Program-made: the position numbers and the translations under genes
Notes under the pieces: model-generated
What the model was told of the DNA's origin: nothing
The model's input: only the letters and a program-made list of their open reading frames with translations
The model's database searches: none
Assembly: GCA_002383105.1 (NCBI GenBank)
Contig: DFXC01000193.1
Location: 1-8,103, forward strand
Reading direction: 5' to 3'
Length of the DNA: 8,103 nucleotides
Origin: Hyphomicrobiaceae bacterium UBA4118
GTDB lineage: Bacteria; Pseudomonadota; Alphaproteobacteria; Rhizobiales; Methyloligellaceae
Shown: in pieces, positions 1-4,586 of the stretch
Layout: the number at the start of each line of letters is the position of its first letter
Position numbering within the stretch: the first letter of the stretch is position 1

Positions 1-1
1 G

Positions 2-193
2 CGGGGCGACACCATCGTTGTCATGATGCCAGGTACGCGCTTCAGCGTGACGTACCGAATGCTCGAAGATCCACAACTCTGGTCTGACTTGGTGCTTGAC
101 GATCAGGACGCCACGATCACGCGGGCAGAGTTCCTCGCCCGTGGTTGGAAGGCTGCCAACGACAAGGCGCGTGAGCTGGGATGGATCGTGTAG
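2..193 (+). CDS. C-terminal end of an unrecognised protein (5' end outside the window)
   Basis: An open frame runs from the window edge to a TAG stop and gives the last 63 residues of a protein. It reads RGDTIVVMMPGTRFSV at the visible start and ends with KARELGWIV. The composition is balanced (acidic LEDPQLWSDLVLDDQD, then a helical TRAEFLARGWKAAND stretch), as expected of a soluble protein. I do not recognise the family. An intrinsic terminator begins on the last base of its stop codon, which strongly supports this frame and this gene end. Only the tail is visible, so function cannot be assigned. Confidence 0.6.
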   Translation, partial: RGDTIVVMMPGTRFSVTYRMLEDPQLWSDLVLDDQDATITRAEFLARGWKAANDKARELGWIV

Positions 194-220
194 GCGTCGG
201 CTTCGGCCGGCGCCCTTTTT
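193..220 (+). terminator. Intrinsic terminator with UUCG tetraloop
   Basis: A 9-bp stem (193-201 pairing with 206-214, one G-T wobble at 197/210) closes a TTCG loop at 202-205 and is followed by C and five T (216-220). This is a textbook rho-independent terminator on the plus strand. It starts inside the TAG stop of the upstream partial gene, so it must terminate that gene. It also lies inside the extended 5' reading frame of the next gene, which argues against a start for that gene at 181. Confidence 0.85.
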
Positions 221-237
221 GCTGTAGCCTCAGCCGC

Positions 238-1080
238 ATGGGCGGGGGAAAGCCTGAGCGAATTGCCTGGAATTTAATTCCTTGGCTAGTTTTTGCCGGG
301 GTGCTTGGGGTCTTACTTCTCACAAGCTGGATTGAATGGCGCTGCTCTCCTGGACGGGCCGAATGTCGGTCACGTTTGGTCGAGGATTTTTACGACTGGC
401 AACCCTTGGTCGCGGGCATCCTGGCGCTGATCGCGGGCATTATTTCGGTTCGGGCCATCTTCAAGCAGACGGAAGCACATGAGCGACAAGCCGCCGAGCG
501 TCGTGACCGATTGGTTCGTGCTTACCGGGCTTCGCTTTCGGATGATCTCGCCCTGGTCGCAAACCACGCAAAGAGCTCGGCCGGGGCGGCCCATGAAATG
601 CTGCGTGTACCGAACCGGCCTATCACAACGACGCCGTTAAACACGCCGTCCCTCGAGGGGCAGCCCGTGATTGATCACCTCCGCATGCTGATCGAAAATC
701 ACGACGCTCGTAGTGGCGAAGTTTTCGCGGATTTACTCGGCTGCTACCAGGTCCAACATTACCGTTTGGCCGGGCAGATCGATTTGTACAATCCACCAAG
801 CTTTAGAAATCTAGCCGACCCTACGGGTATCAGCTCGCGTCCGAACGTCATTTTCACGCTGTTCGCCACGGTAGCGTTGTATCTGCGCGCGACCCAACTG
901 CTTCCTTGGGCCCGTCGTCAGGTGGAGACCATCGAGGCGCCCACCTTCGATGAAAAGAGTATCATTTCTGCCCTGTTTCAAATGGGGCTATTCGACTCGT
1001 TGAACCCAGAAGAAAGGAAGCGCATCTGCGAGGCATTGCTAACTGATAAGCCCCTCACTGGGCGGACTGACTCGCGTTGA
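238..1080 (+). CDS. Hypothetical membrane protein with two N-terminal helices and a long cytoplasmic-type tail
   Basis: With the start at ATG 238 the product has 280 residues. Two hydrophobic segments are clear: about residues 13-31 (IPWLVFAGVLGVLLLTSW) and 56-73 (PLVAGILALIAGIISVRAI). A short Cys-containing loop lies between them (two Cys about seven residues apart). A charged, probably coiled-coil stretch follows (KQTEAHERQAAERRDRLVRA), then about 190 residues of soluble, mostly helical sequence. I do not recognise a named family; the layout of two helices plus a charged linker is common among uncharacterised proteobacterial membrane proteins. An in-frame ATG at 181 would add 19 residues, but those codons overlap the upstream stop and its terminator hairpin, so I prefer 238. 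No good ribosome binding site precedes either start. The gene is richer in A/T-ending codons than the genes further right, suggesting accessory or transferred DNA. Confidence 0.7.
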   Translation: MGGGKPERIAWNLIPWLVFAGVLGVLLLTSWIEWRCSPGRAECRSRLVEDFYDWQPLVAGILALIAGIISVRAIFKQTEAHERQAAERRDRLVRAYRASLSDDLALVANHAKSSAGAAHEMLRVPNRPITTTPLNTPSLEGQPVIDHLRMLIENHDARSGEVFADLLGCYQVQHYRLAGQIDLYNPPSFRNLADPTGISSRPNVIFTLFATVALYLRATQLLPWARRQVETIEAPTFDEKSIISALFQMGLFDSLNPEERKRICEALLTDKPLTGRTDSR

Positions 1081-1398
1081 CCTTCCGCTCTGACGTCGGC
1101 CATCGCTTCGGCCGTGCCCTACGCTGTCAAGATCTCCCCAGGCACGTAAACCCGAAACCCTTCGGCCTCGGGCGCGGCTTTTGCGTGGCGGCGAAGGCAA
1201 CAACAGCGAACGCTTGCCGGAACGTTCCGAGGTAGAGCCCGATTGATCCGTCTTCGGAATAGGTAGCGGAATATTCGAATTGATCAGGCACCCCAACCTT
1301 GCCTTGCTGCAAGGTGCTGGCTGGAGGGAGCAGCCGGAAAATGCTTTGGGGAAAGCGGTCGGAAATTTTCCGGCATGTTGCCCTAGGTGTTGCCCTGC
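1081..1398. other. Intergenic stretch without a supported gene
   Basis: Open frames here are short and unconvincing. The best is a minus-strand frame at 1127-1312 with a TTG start and no ribosome binding site (61 residues, ending Pro/Arg-rich), which I do not accept as a gene. The stretch contains a partial copy of the sequence found just before the 238-1080 gene (1094-1127 resembling 195-227) and, near its right end, a nested inverted repeat. It separates the plus-strand gene from the terminator of the minus-strand protease gene. Confidence 0.5.
1333..1374. repeat. Nested inverted repeat
   Basis: A perfect 10-bp inverted repeat (GCCGGAAAAT at 1333-1342 and ATTTTCCGGC at 1365-1374) encloses a second perfect hairpin, GCTTT-GGGG-AAAGC at 1343-1356. 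The right arm is itself nearly self-complementary (CGGAAA-T-TTTCCG). No T-run follows on either strand, so it is not a simple terminator. It could be a cruciform, a structured RNA or the end of a mobile element. Confidence 0.6.
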
Positions 1399-1402
1399 TT
1401 AG

Positions 1403-1435
1403 AAAAAAAGAGCCGGTCTCTTGCGAGACCGGCTC
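1403..1435 (-). terminator. Strong intrinsic terminator for the minus-strand protease gene
   Basis: A perfect 11-bp inverted repeat (GAGCCGGTCTC at 1410-1420 and its complement at 1425-1435) closes a 4-base loop. On the minus strand it is followed immediately by seven T (complement of 1403-1409). It lies about 95 bases beyond the stop of the 1529-2182 gene and is correctly oriented to end that transcript. Confidence 0.9.
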
Positions 1436-1440
1436 GAGTA

Positions 1441-1487
1441 AAGGCCCGGTTGGGTCGGGGATGGGTGGGGGATAATCACCGGGCCTT
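1441..1487. repeat. Inverted repeat enclosing a G-quadruplex motif
   Basis: The perfect 10-bp arms AAGGCCCGGT (1441-1450) and ACCGGGCCTT (1478-1487) flank a 27-base spacer. The plus strand of the spacer has four G runs, GGG (1452-1454), GGGG (1457-1460), GGG (1463-1465) and GGGGG (1467-1471), separated by only 1-2 bases: a canonical G4 motif. It lies in the 3' untranslated part of the protease transcript, where the RNA strand would be C-rich. A smaller hairpin, GTCCC-AAAT-GGGAC, follows at 1496-1509. Confidence 0.7.
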
Positions 1488-1528
1488 CAAAGGGTGTCCC
1501 AAATGGGACGGGGTCGAAAAAACTCCTG

Positions 1529-2182
1529 CTAGTGGCTGTTAGAGGCTGACACCGTGGTCTGCGGTGCGGTTTCGGGCGGCAACAGAGAGATCCACACGAG
1601 CGGATTGCGCTCAGACTGCCGCTTGATGAAGGTGTAGGGCGTGTCGGCCCAGCGCACGATGTCGCGGCGCTTGTTGTCGAGAACGAAGTCGCCCGCATCG
1701 GTGCGCACCGTCAGCACCGCGTGGCCTTCGTTGTTCTCGTCGCGGACCACGGTGATCAAGAGGGCGCTTGCCGGCAACCCGCGCTCGATCAGAAGGCGGC
1801 GCTTCTGCAGCACGTAATCTTCGCAGTCGCCCTTGTTGTCGTCGGGATAGGCCCACAGCTCGGCCACACCGTAGTGGTCAAGATCGGTGACCGGGGTGAC
1901 GGCCGTGTTGACGGCCGTGTTCACCTGATCGAGCTCGCGGAATTTCGCGGGGCTCAGCTGGATACGGTCGGCGAAGCGCGGCCCGGGACGGCAATCGGCC
2001 TGGTGCTCCCGGCAAAAGGTCACATAGCCGATCGGCGGCAAGGTGTCCCCGAAGGACTTCATAAATGCCACCTTTTGCACCTGAGGCGCCTGCACGAGGC
2101 TGATCGAGTGATCATTGGTTGCGTCTGCCGACATCGATGAGATGAACATCAAAAAGGCAGCACCTACTGCGAACTGTTTCAT
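1529..2182 (-). CDS. Secreted transglutaminase-like cysteine protease, BTLCP family (Peptidase C93)
   Basis: The product has 217 residues. It opens with a signal peptide (MKQFAVGAAFLMFISSMSADA), so the mature enzyme should be periplasmic. Family landmarks appear in order: PPIGYVTFCREHQADC near the mature N terminus, the paired VN motif VNTAVNTAV followed by YGVAELWAYP, the nucleophile block GDCEDYVLQKR (Cys about 120), EGHAVLTVRTDAGDF (His about 154) and VLDN (Asp about 169). A complete Cys-His-Asp triad is therefore present. Length and layout match bacterial transglutaminase-like cysteine proteases (PF06035), the wider family of LapG, which cleaves surface adhesins under c-di-GMP control; whether this one does so is inference. 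I chose ATG 2182 because a six-G run lies four bases upstream and the signal peptide begins there; an in-frame ATG at 2194 would add four residues. The transcript ends at the terminator at 1403-1435. A minus-strand PilZ gene lies upstream. Confidence 0.9.
   Translation of the reverse strand: MKQFAVGAAFLMFISSMSADATNDHSISLVQAPQVQKVAFMKSFGDTLPPIGYVTFCREHQADCRPGPRFADRIQLSPAKFRELDQVNTAVNTAVTPVTDLDHYGVAELWAYPDDNKGDCEDYVLQKRRLLIERGLPASALLITVVRDENNEGHAVLTVRTDAGDFVLDNKRRDIVRWADTPYTFIKRQSERNPLVWISLLPPETAPQTTVSASNSH
1897..1920 (-). repeat. Perfect 12-bp tandem duplication inside the protease gene
   Basis: TGACGGCCGTGT occurs twice in direct succession (1897-1908 and 1909-1920). It encodes the repeated VNTA-VNTA of the protease. 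Paired VN motifs are usual for this family, so the amino-acid repeat is probably functional, but exact DNA identity over 12 bases suggests a recent duplication or conversion. Confidence 0.7.
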
Positions 2183-2250
2183 TGCACCCCCCATATTGTT
2201 GAGTGCACTATCGCAGAGAGATTTTGAGATCCCGATAAAAGAAGGGATTG

Positions 2251-2297
2251 GTTTGAAGTAGTATTGGTAGTGGTTTTTTAGTGAGAACTACTCAAAC
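2251..2297. promoter_or_regulatory. Inverted repeat upstream of the protease gene, possible regulatory site
   Basis: GTTTGAAGTAGT (2251-2262) pairs with ACTACTCAAAC (2287-2297) over 11 bp with one bulged A; the spacer contains a T6 run. It lies about 70-115 bases upstream of the protease start, within an A/T-rich stretch (about 2200-2330) that contrasts with the G+C-rich genes. I could not identify confident -35/-10 boxes. A 12-bp perfect palindrome, CTAAAATTTTAG, lies further upstream at 2317-2328. Confidence 0.35.
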
Positions 2298-2333
2298 ATG
2301 AACATTAGAAGATTGTCTAAAATTTTAGCGATC

Positions 2334-2351
2334 TCCCGGAACGAACCGGGA
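2334..2351 (-). terminator. Weak candidate terminator hairpin after the PilZ gene
   Basis: TCCCGG and CCGGGA form a 6-bp stem with a 6-base loop about 75 bases beyond the PilZ stop. On the minus strand it is followed by GATCGCTAAAATTTTAG rather than a clean T-run, so termination activity is doubtful. No better terminator is visible between 2183 and 2426. Confidence 0.3.
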
Positions 2352-2426
2352 TTCCGCGGTTCTGCACGCCGCAAGTCGCGGGCTTGAGCAGCCTGCTCTT
2401 AACGATGAAGGGGCAGGGGAAGGCGC

Positions 2427-2993
2427 CTAGCCGAAGCTGCGGGCGAGGCTGTCGGGATCTTGAAGCTCGACGAACTGAAGAGCGATCCCCTGGTCGTGAT
2501 GGCGCACGATCCGGCCCCGCATGCGCCCGAGAATGACCACCGTGTCGATGGGCGGCTTCACGCTGCACGCGACCGAGGCGCCGCTCAAGGACACGTCGAT
2601 GATCCGGCAGTTGTGCACCTCGCCATTCGGCAAGATGAGCTTCGAGGTGCTGACGCGCGGCACGATGCGCTCGTGCTTGCGCTCCTCGCCAAGCCCCAGG
2701 CTTTTCTGGTTGATGAGCCAGGTCAAGAGATTGGCGATGCGCTCGCGCTTATAGAGGCTGGCGAGGATGCGTACCGCAAAGCCACCTTCGAAGGGGCGCA
2801 CCACCACGCCCTCGATCCGGCCCAGATTGTCGAGATACGACACGATGCGTTCGCCCTCGTCGCAAATCACAGGGGCGAGCAGGGCCATGCCGCCGGCCGA
2901 CATGTCAAAGCCAACGTCATCGGGGCTCTCTGGGAAGTGGTTGAGCCGTAATGAGAGATTGCCGTGAACCTCACCTGGGTTACCGTACCCCAT
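2427..2993 (-). CDS. PilZ-type protein with two domains, the first lacking its RxxxR head
   Basis: The product has 188 residues. Domain 1 (about 10-100) keeps the second PilZ signature, DMSAGGMALLAP (D30, S32, G35), then SYLDNLGRIEGVVVRPFEGGFAVRI and LLTWLINQ, but has no arginine motif before it. Domain 2 (about 103-185) has both signatures of c-di-GMP binding: RIVPR (R109 and R113, within ERKHERIVPR) and DVSLSGASV (D133, S135, G138), followed by GRMRGRIVRHHDQGIALQFVE. PilZ domains bind c-di-GMP and pass the signal to motility, polysaccharide or adhesion machinery; the target here is unknown. The frame stays open upstream to 3200, but those 69 residues are Arg/Cys/Ser-rich and do not look like protein, so I start at ATG 2993, seven bases after the stop of the small upstream ORF. 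No clear ribosome binding site is seen. The missing head of domain 1 is encoded about 400 bases upstream, at 3367-3636. Confidence 0.8.
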   Translation of the reverse strand: MGYGNPGEVHGNLSLRLNHFPESPDDVGFDMSAGGMALLAPVICDEGERIVSYLDNLGRIEGVVVRPFEGGFAVRILASLYKRERIANLLTWLINQKSLGLGEERKHERIVPRVSTSKLILPNGEVHNCRIIDVSLSGASVACSVKPPIDTVVILGRMRGRIVRHHDQGIALQFVELQDPDSLARSFG

Positions 2994-3000
2994 GGTGCCG

Positions 3001-3200
3001 TCAGGCTGCCTGCATAGCCTGAGAGGCTTGCTGCTGCGCCCGGATCTGTGGAGCCATCTTCGCCTGGAGATCGCGCAGCTTCTGCACGAAGTCAGTCGGC
3101 AGCGGCTCCAGTGAGGCGGCTGAGAACCGGGGGCGAGGTGATCGATAACCCATTCGAACTGGCGCTCGACGTCTTTAACTGAGTACATCTTAGGCTTCAT
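3001..3200 (-). pseudogene. Small helical ORF apparently broken by a frameshift at a C5 run
   Basis: Two good-looking pieces lie in different frames. From ATG 3200 the sequence reads MKPKMYSVKDVERQFEWVID and continues HLAP. After the five-C run (plus-strand G5 at 3129-3133) the good piece is one frame over: LEPLPTDFVQKLRDLQAKMA, then an Ala/Gln-rich helix ending QASQAMQAA and TGA at 3001-3003. One extra C in the run would join them into a 66-residue, mostly helical protein. Alternatives are a self-contained 50-residue ORF from ATG 3153, or an N-terminal extension of the PilZ gene (same frame as the first piece). I cannot name a family. Its stop lies seven bases before the PilZ start, so the two may be translationally linked. 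Confidence 0.4.
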
Positions 3201-3266
3201 CCCACTGCGACATTCGAGAGCTGGCTGAGCCAGGTTCTTTCCGCAATCGGGCGCAGGTCGTTGCCG

Positions 3267-3383
3267 TCACGGCACCGATCCTGGGGGCAGCGTATCGACG
3301 AATAGCACCATACAGCCAACGACGACGACGACCACGGCGACTATCCCGCCGAAGCCCGCCAATATCTCAACGAGCAGGTGCAT
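3267..3383 (-). CDS. 38-residue single-helix membrane microprotein
   Basis: The ORF starts at ATG 3383, six bases after a GGGGGG run (3390-3395, minus strand) that can act as a ribosome binding site, and ends at TGA 3267-3269. The product begins MHLLVEILAGFGG, has a strongly hydrophobic core IVAVVVVVVGCMVLFVD (about residues 14-30) and a short tail, TLPPGSVP. That is a single transmembrane segment with one Cys in the helix. The valine run comes from GTC codons, a short trinucleotide repeat in the DNA. The start overlaps the last 17 bases of the PilZ-head ORF in a different frame, an arrangement that suggests translational coupling. No family is recognised. Confidence 0.45.
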   Translation of the reverse strand: MHLLVEILAGFGGIVAVVVVVVGCMVLFVDTLPPGSVP

Positions 3384-3636
3384 TGGTTTCCCCCCACGAA
3401 AATTGCATAAAATTTTTCCGAGCCGCGTGTGCGTTCAGCTCGATCACCTGGCAGGGATATTCCTGTCGGTCCTCGCGCATGAAGCGGCCGACGACTTCCA
3501 CCGGCACGCGGCGATGCCTGCGGCGATCCGGCACGATCTTCACGATGGGCCGGCTCATCCTCTGGTCGTGAAGCCGCCTGGCGCGCGCCCTTACGGGCTC
3601 GGCGGGCGTTGTTTCCTCACTGGTCGGGAGGCTCAT
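3367..3636 (-). CDS. Truncated PilZ protein: N-terminal 'head' with RxxxR motif
   Basis: The product has 89 residues. After a poorly conserved N terminus it has KIVPDRRRHRRVPVEVVGRF and then REDRQEYPCQVIELN: the arginine-rich RxxxR region and first strands of a PilZ domain. In intact relatives the next residues carry the D/NxSxxG motif; here the sequence turns into AHAARKNFMQFSWGETNAPAR and stops, so the domain is incomplete. The missing part resembles the beginning of the downstream 2427-2993 product. The start is uncertain: ATG 3636 is the first, but an internal ATG at 3558 (MSRPIVKIVPDRRRHRR), preceded directly by GAGG, is also plausible. It may be a gene remnant, or a short protein whose loss of the second motif prevents normal c-di-GMP binding. 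Confidence 0.6.
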   Translation of the reverse strand: MSLPTSEETTPAEPVRARARRLHDQRMSRPIVKIVPDRRRHRRVPVEVVGRFMREDRQEYPCQVIELNAHAARKNFMQFSWGETNAPAR

Positions 3637-3735
3637 GGTGCCGGGGGGCCCGCACTGGCTGTCCTAAACAAAGCGCAGTCGCGTCCAAGCTAGGCGGGCC
3701 TCGGTTAAGGAACGCCTAAGCTTTCGCCCCAAAAC

Positions 3736-3745
3736 GATAATTATC
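3736..3745. promoter_or_regulatory. 10-bp perfect palindrome between PAS and PilZ genes
   Basis: GATAATTATC is a perfect palindrome in the 133-base gap between the PAS stop and the PilZ-head start. It could be a small operator in the promoter region of the PilZ cluster. Such A/T palindromes also arise by chance, and no matching half sites were seen nearby. Confidence 0.2.
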
Positions 3746-3769
3746 AGCAGGCGTCCTTTTTGTCTTTGG

Positions 3770-4363
3770 CTATTCGCCGCCCCCGGTAAGGCCCCCCTCG
3801 AAGACACGGAAGCGCCGGCGGGCGAGGCGGACCGCCTCGGCGCCGCTGCGTGCCGCAGGCGGCGGGGCGCCGTCGGGCCAATGCAGGTGCATCTCGACGA
3901 TCTCCTGGCGCGACAGGGGTTCGGCGCCGAGCCAGAAGGGCGGCTCGATGGCGGTGATGGCGCCGAGAACGCGATTGATGGCCTCGCCGGTGTGGATCAG
4001 CGGCAGCAACACGAGCTCGAAACTCGCCTGCCGGTTGGTCCTTGAGTAAGCGCGGAAAACGAAATGCCCGACGGCGGCGTCGGTGAACACGTTGCGGAGG
4101 AGAGAGGCGACGGCGTCGCGGTCGTCGGTGTCCCAAAGGCTCAGGAGATCGGCCCCTCTGAGCTCCCTGCCGAACTGCTCGCAAATCTTCGTTCCGGCGA
4201 GCCGGAACCGGTAGCCCAGCATGCCCGCACATTCGGCAATGAAGGTTTCCGGCAGAAGTGCCGCGATCTTGGCCGGCTCGACCTCGAAACGACGCGGCGC
4301 CACACGGCCATTGCGTACGCGATCCCAATACGCGTAAAGCTGCCTACTCGTTGGCTGCTGCAT
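3770..4363 (-). CDS. Single-domain PAS protein (PAS_5 type, alphaproteobacterial)
   Basis: The product has 197 residues. Its start, RQLYAYWDRVRNGRVAPRR, is the recognisable opening of the alphaproteobacterial PAS family PF07310, followed by VEPAKIAALLPETFIAE, the strand YRFRLAGTKICEQFGRELRG, LSLWDTDDRD and the later strands FELVLLPLIHTGEAINRVLGAI. There is no kinase, GGDEF, EAL or DNA-binding domain; the C-terminal 50 residues are Pro/Ala/Arg-rich and probably flexible. The family is widespread but functionally undefined; a sensory or adaptor role is inferred from the fold. I prefer ATG 4363, which has a GGTGGGG stretch just upstream; an in-frame GTG at 4372 would add three residues. It is divergent from the rhomboid gene and upstream of, and co-oriented with, the PilZ cluster. 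Confidence 0.85.
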   Translation of the reverse strand: MQQPTSRQLYAYWDRVRNGRVAPRRFEVEPAKIAALLPETFIAECAGMLGYRFRLAGTKICEQFGRELRGADLLSLWDTDDRDAVASLLRNVFTDAAVGHFVFRAYSRTNRQASFELVLLPLIHTGEAINRVLGAITAIEPPFWLGAEPLSRQEIVEMHLHWPDGAPPPAARSGAEAVRLARRRFRVFEGGLTGGGE

Positions 4364-4586
4364 TAACCCCACCCGACGCAGAACGCGCTACACCGAACCC
4401 CAAGACCCGCCTAACCTTCCGCCTCGCCAAGGTAAAAGTCCCGCTTTGGCACAAAAGCTAAGCCGGCAATGCTCATGGACCGACTAAGCAGGGAGTGTGC
4501 CAGCACCCAAGAGGCGACGCGTGCCGCGGGAATTTGCATGCCGTTATGGTTGCCGCGGCCGAACGCCCTTGCAAAGCTCCTGCGCC
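4364..4586. other. Divergent intergenic region between PAS and rhomboid genes
   Basis: These 223 bases separate two outward-facing genes and must hold promoters for both. The plus-strand frame from GTG 4497 is continuous with the rhomboid gene but encodes an Arg/Cys-rich, unlikely leader. I see no convincing -35/-10 pair, no strong inverted repeat and no RNA gene. Confidence 0.5.

Noticed and set aside
1085..1120. Terminator after the orphan gene (CGGCC...GGCCG hairpin)
   Set aside because: The stem is only 5 bp with an 8-base loop and no T-run follows.
1127..1312. Minus-strand frame of 61 residues in the gap after the orphan gene
   Set aside because: The start is TTG with no ribosome binding site, the C-terminal part is Pro/Arg-rich and no family is recognised; composition is what a chance frame in G+C-rich DNA gives.
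2994..3200. N-terminal extension of the PilZ protein to 257 residues
   Set aside because: Residues 30-69 are rich in Arg, Cys, Ser and Trp and unlike PilZ proteins, while another frame over the same bases gives a convincing helical sequence; kept as the frameshift finding instead.
3318..3335. GAC/GTC trinucleotide repeat as a phase-variation tract
   Set aside because: Only about four units, and changes of three bases would keep the reading frame, so no on/off switching is expected.
2971..3451. 8-base direct repeats TCACCTGG as target-site duplication of an inserted element
   Set aside because: Joining the flanks at the repeats does not restore a PilZ frame, there are no terminal inverted repeats and no transposase; an 8-base match in this span can be chance.
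3744..4328. Long Arg-rich minus-strand frame over the PAS gene
   Set aside because: It is a shadow of the PAS gene in another frame: extreme Arg/Pro/Gly content and no motif.
4447..4465. TTGGCAC-containing sequence resembling a sigma-54 promoter before the rhomboid gene
   Set aside because: The -24-like TGGCAC is present but the -12 GC is absent at the required 10-base distance.
4497..4586. GTG start adding 30 residues to the rhomboid protein
   Set aside because: The added residues are Arg/Cys-rich with no hydrophobic or conserved pattern; ATG 4587 gives the usual rhomboid N terminus.
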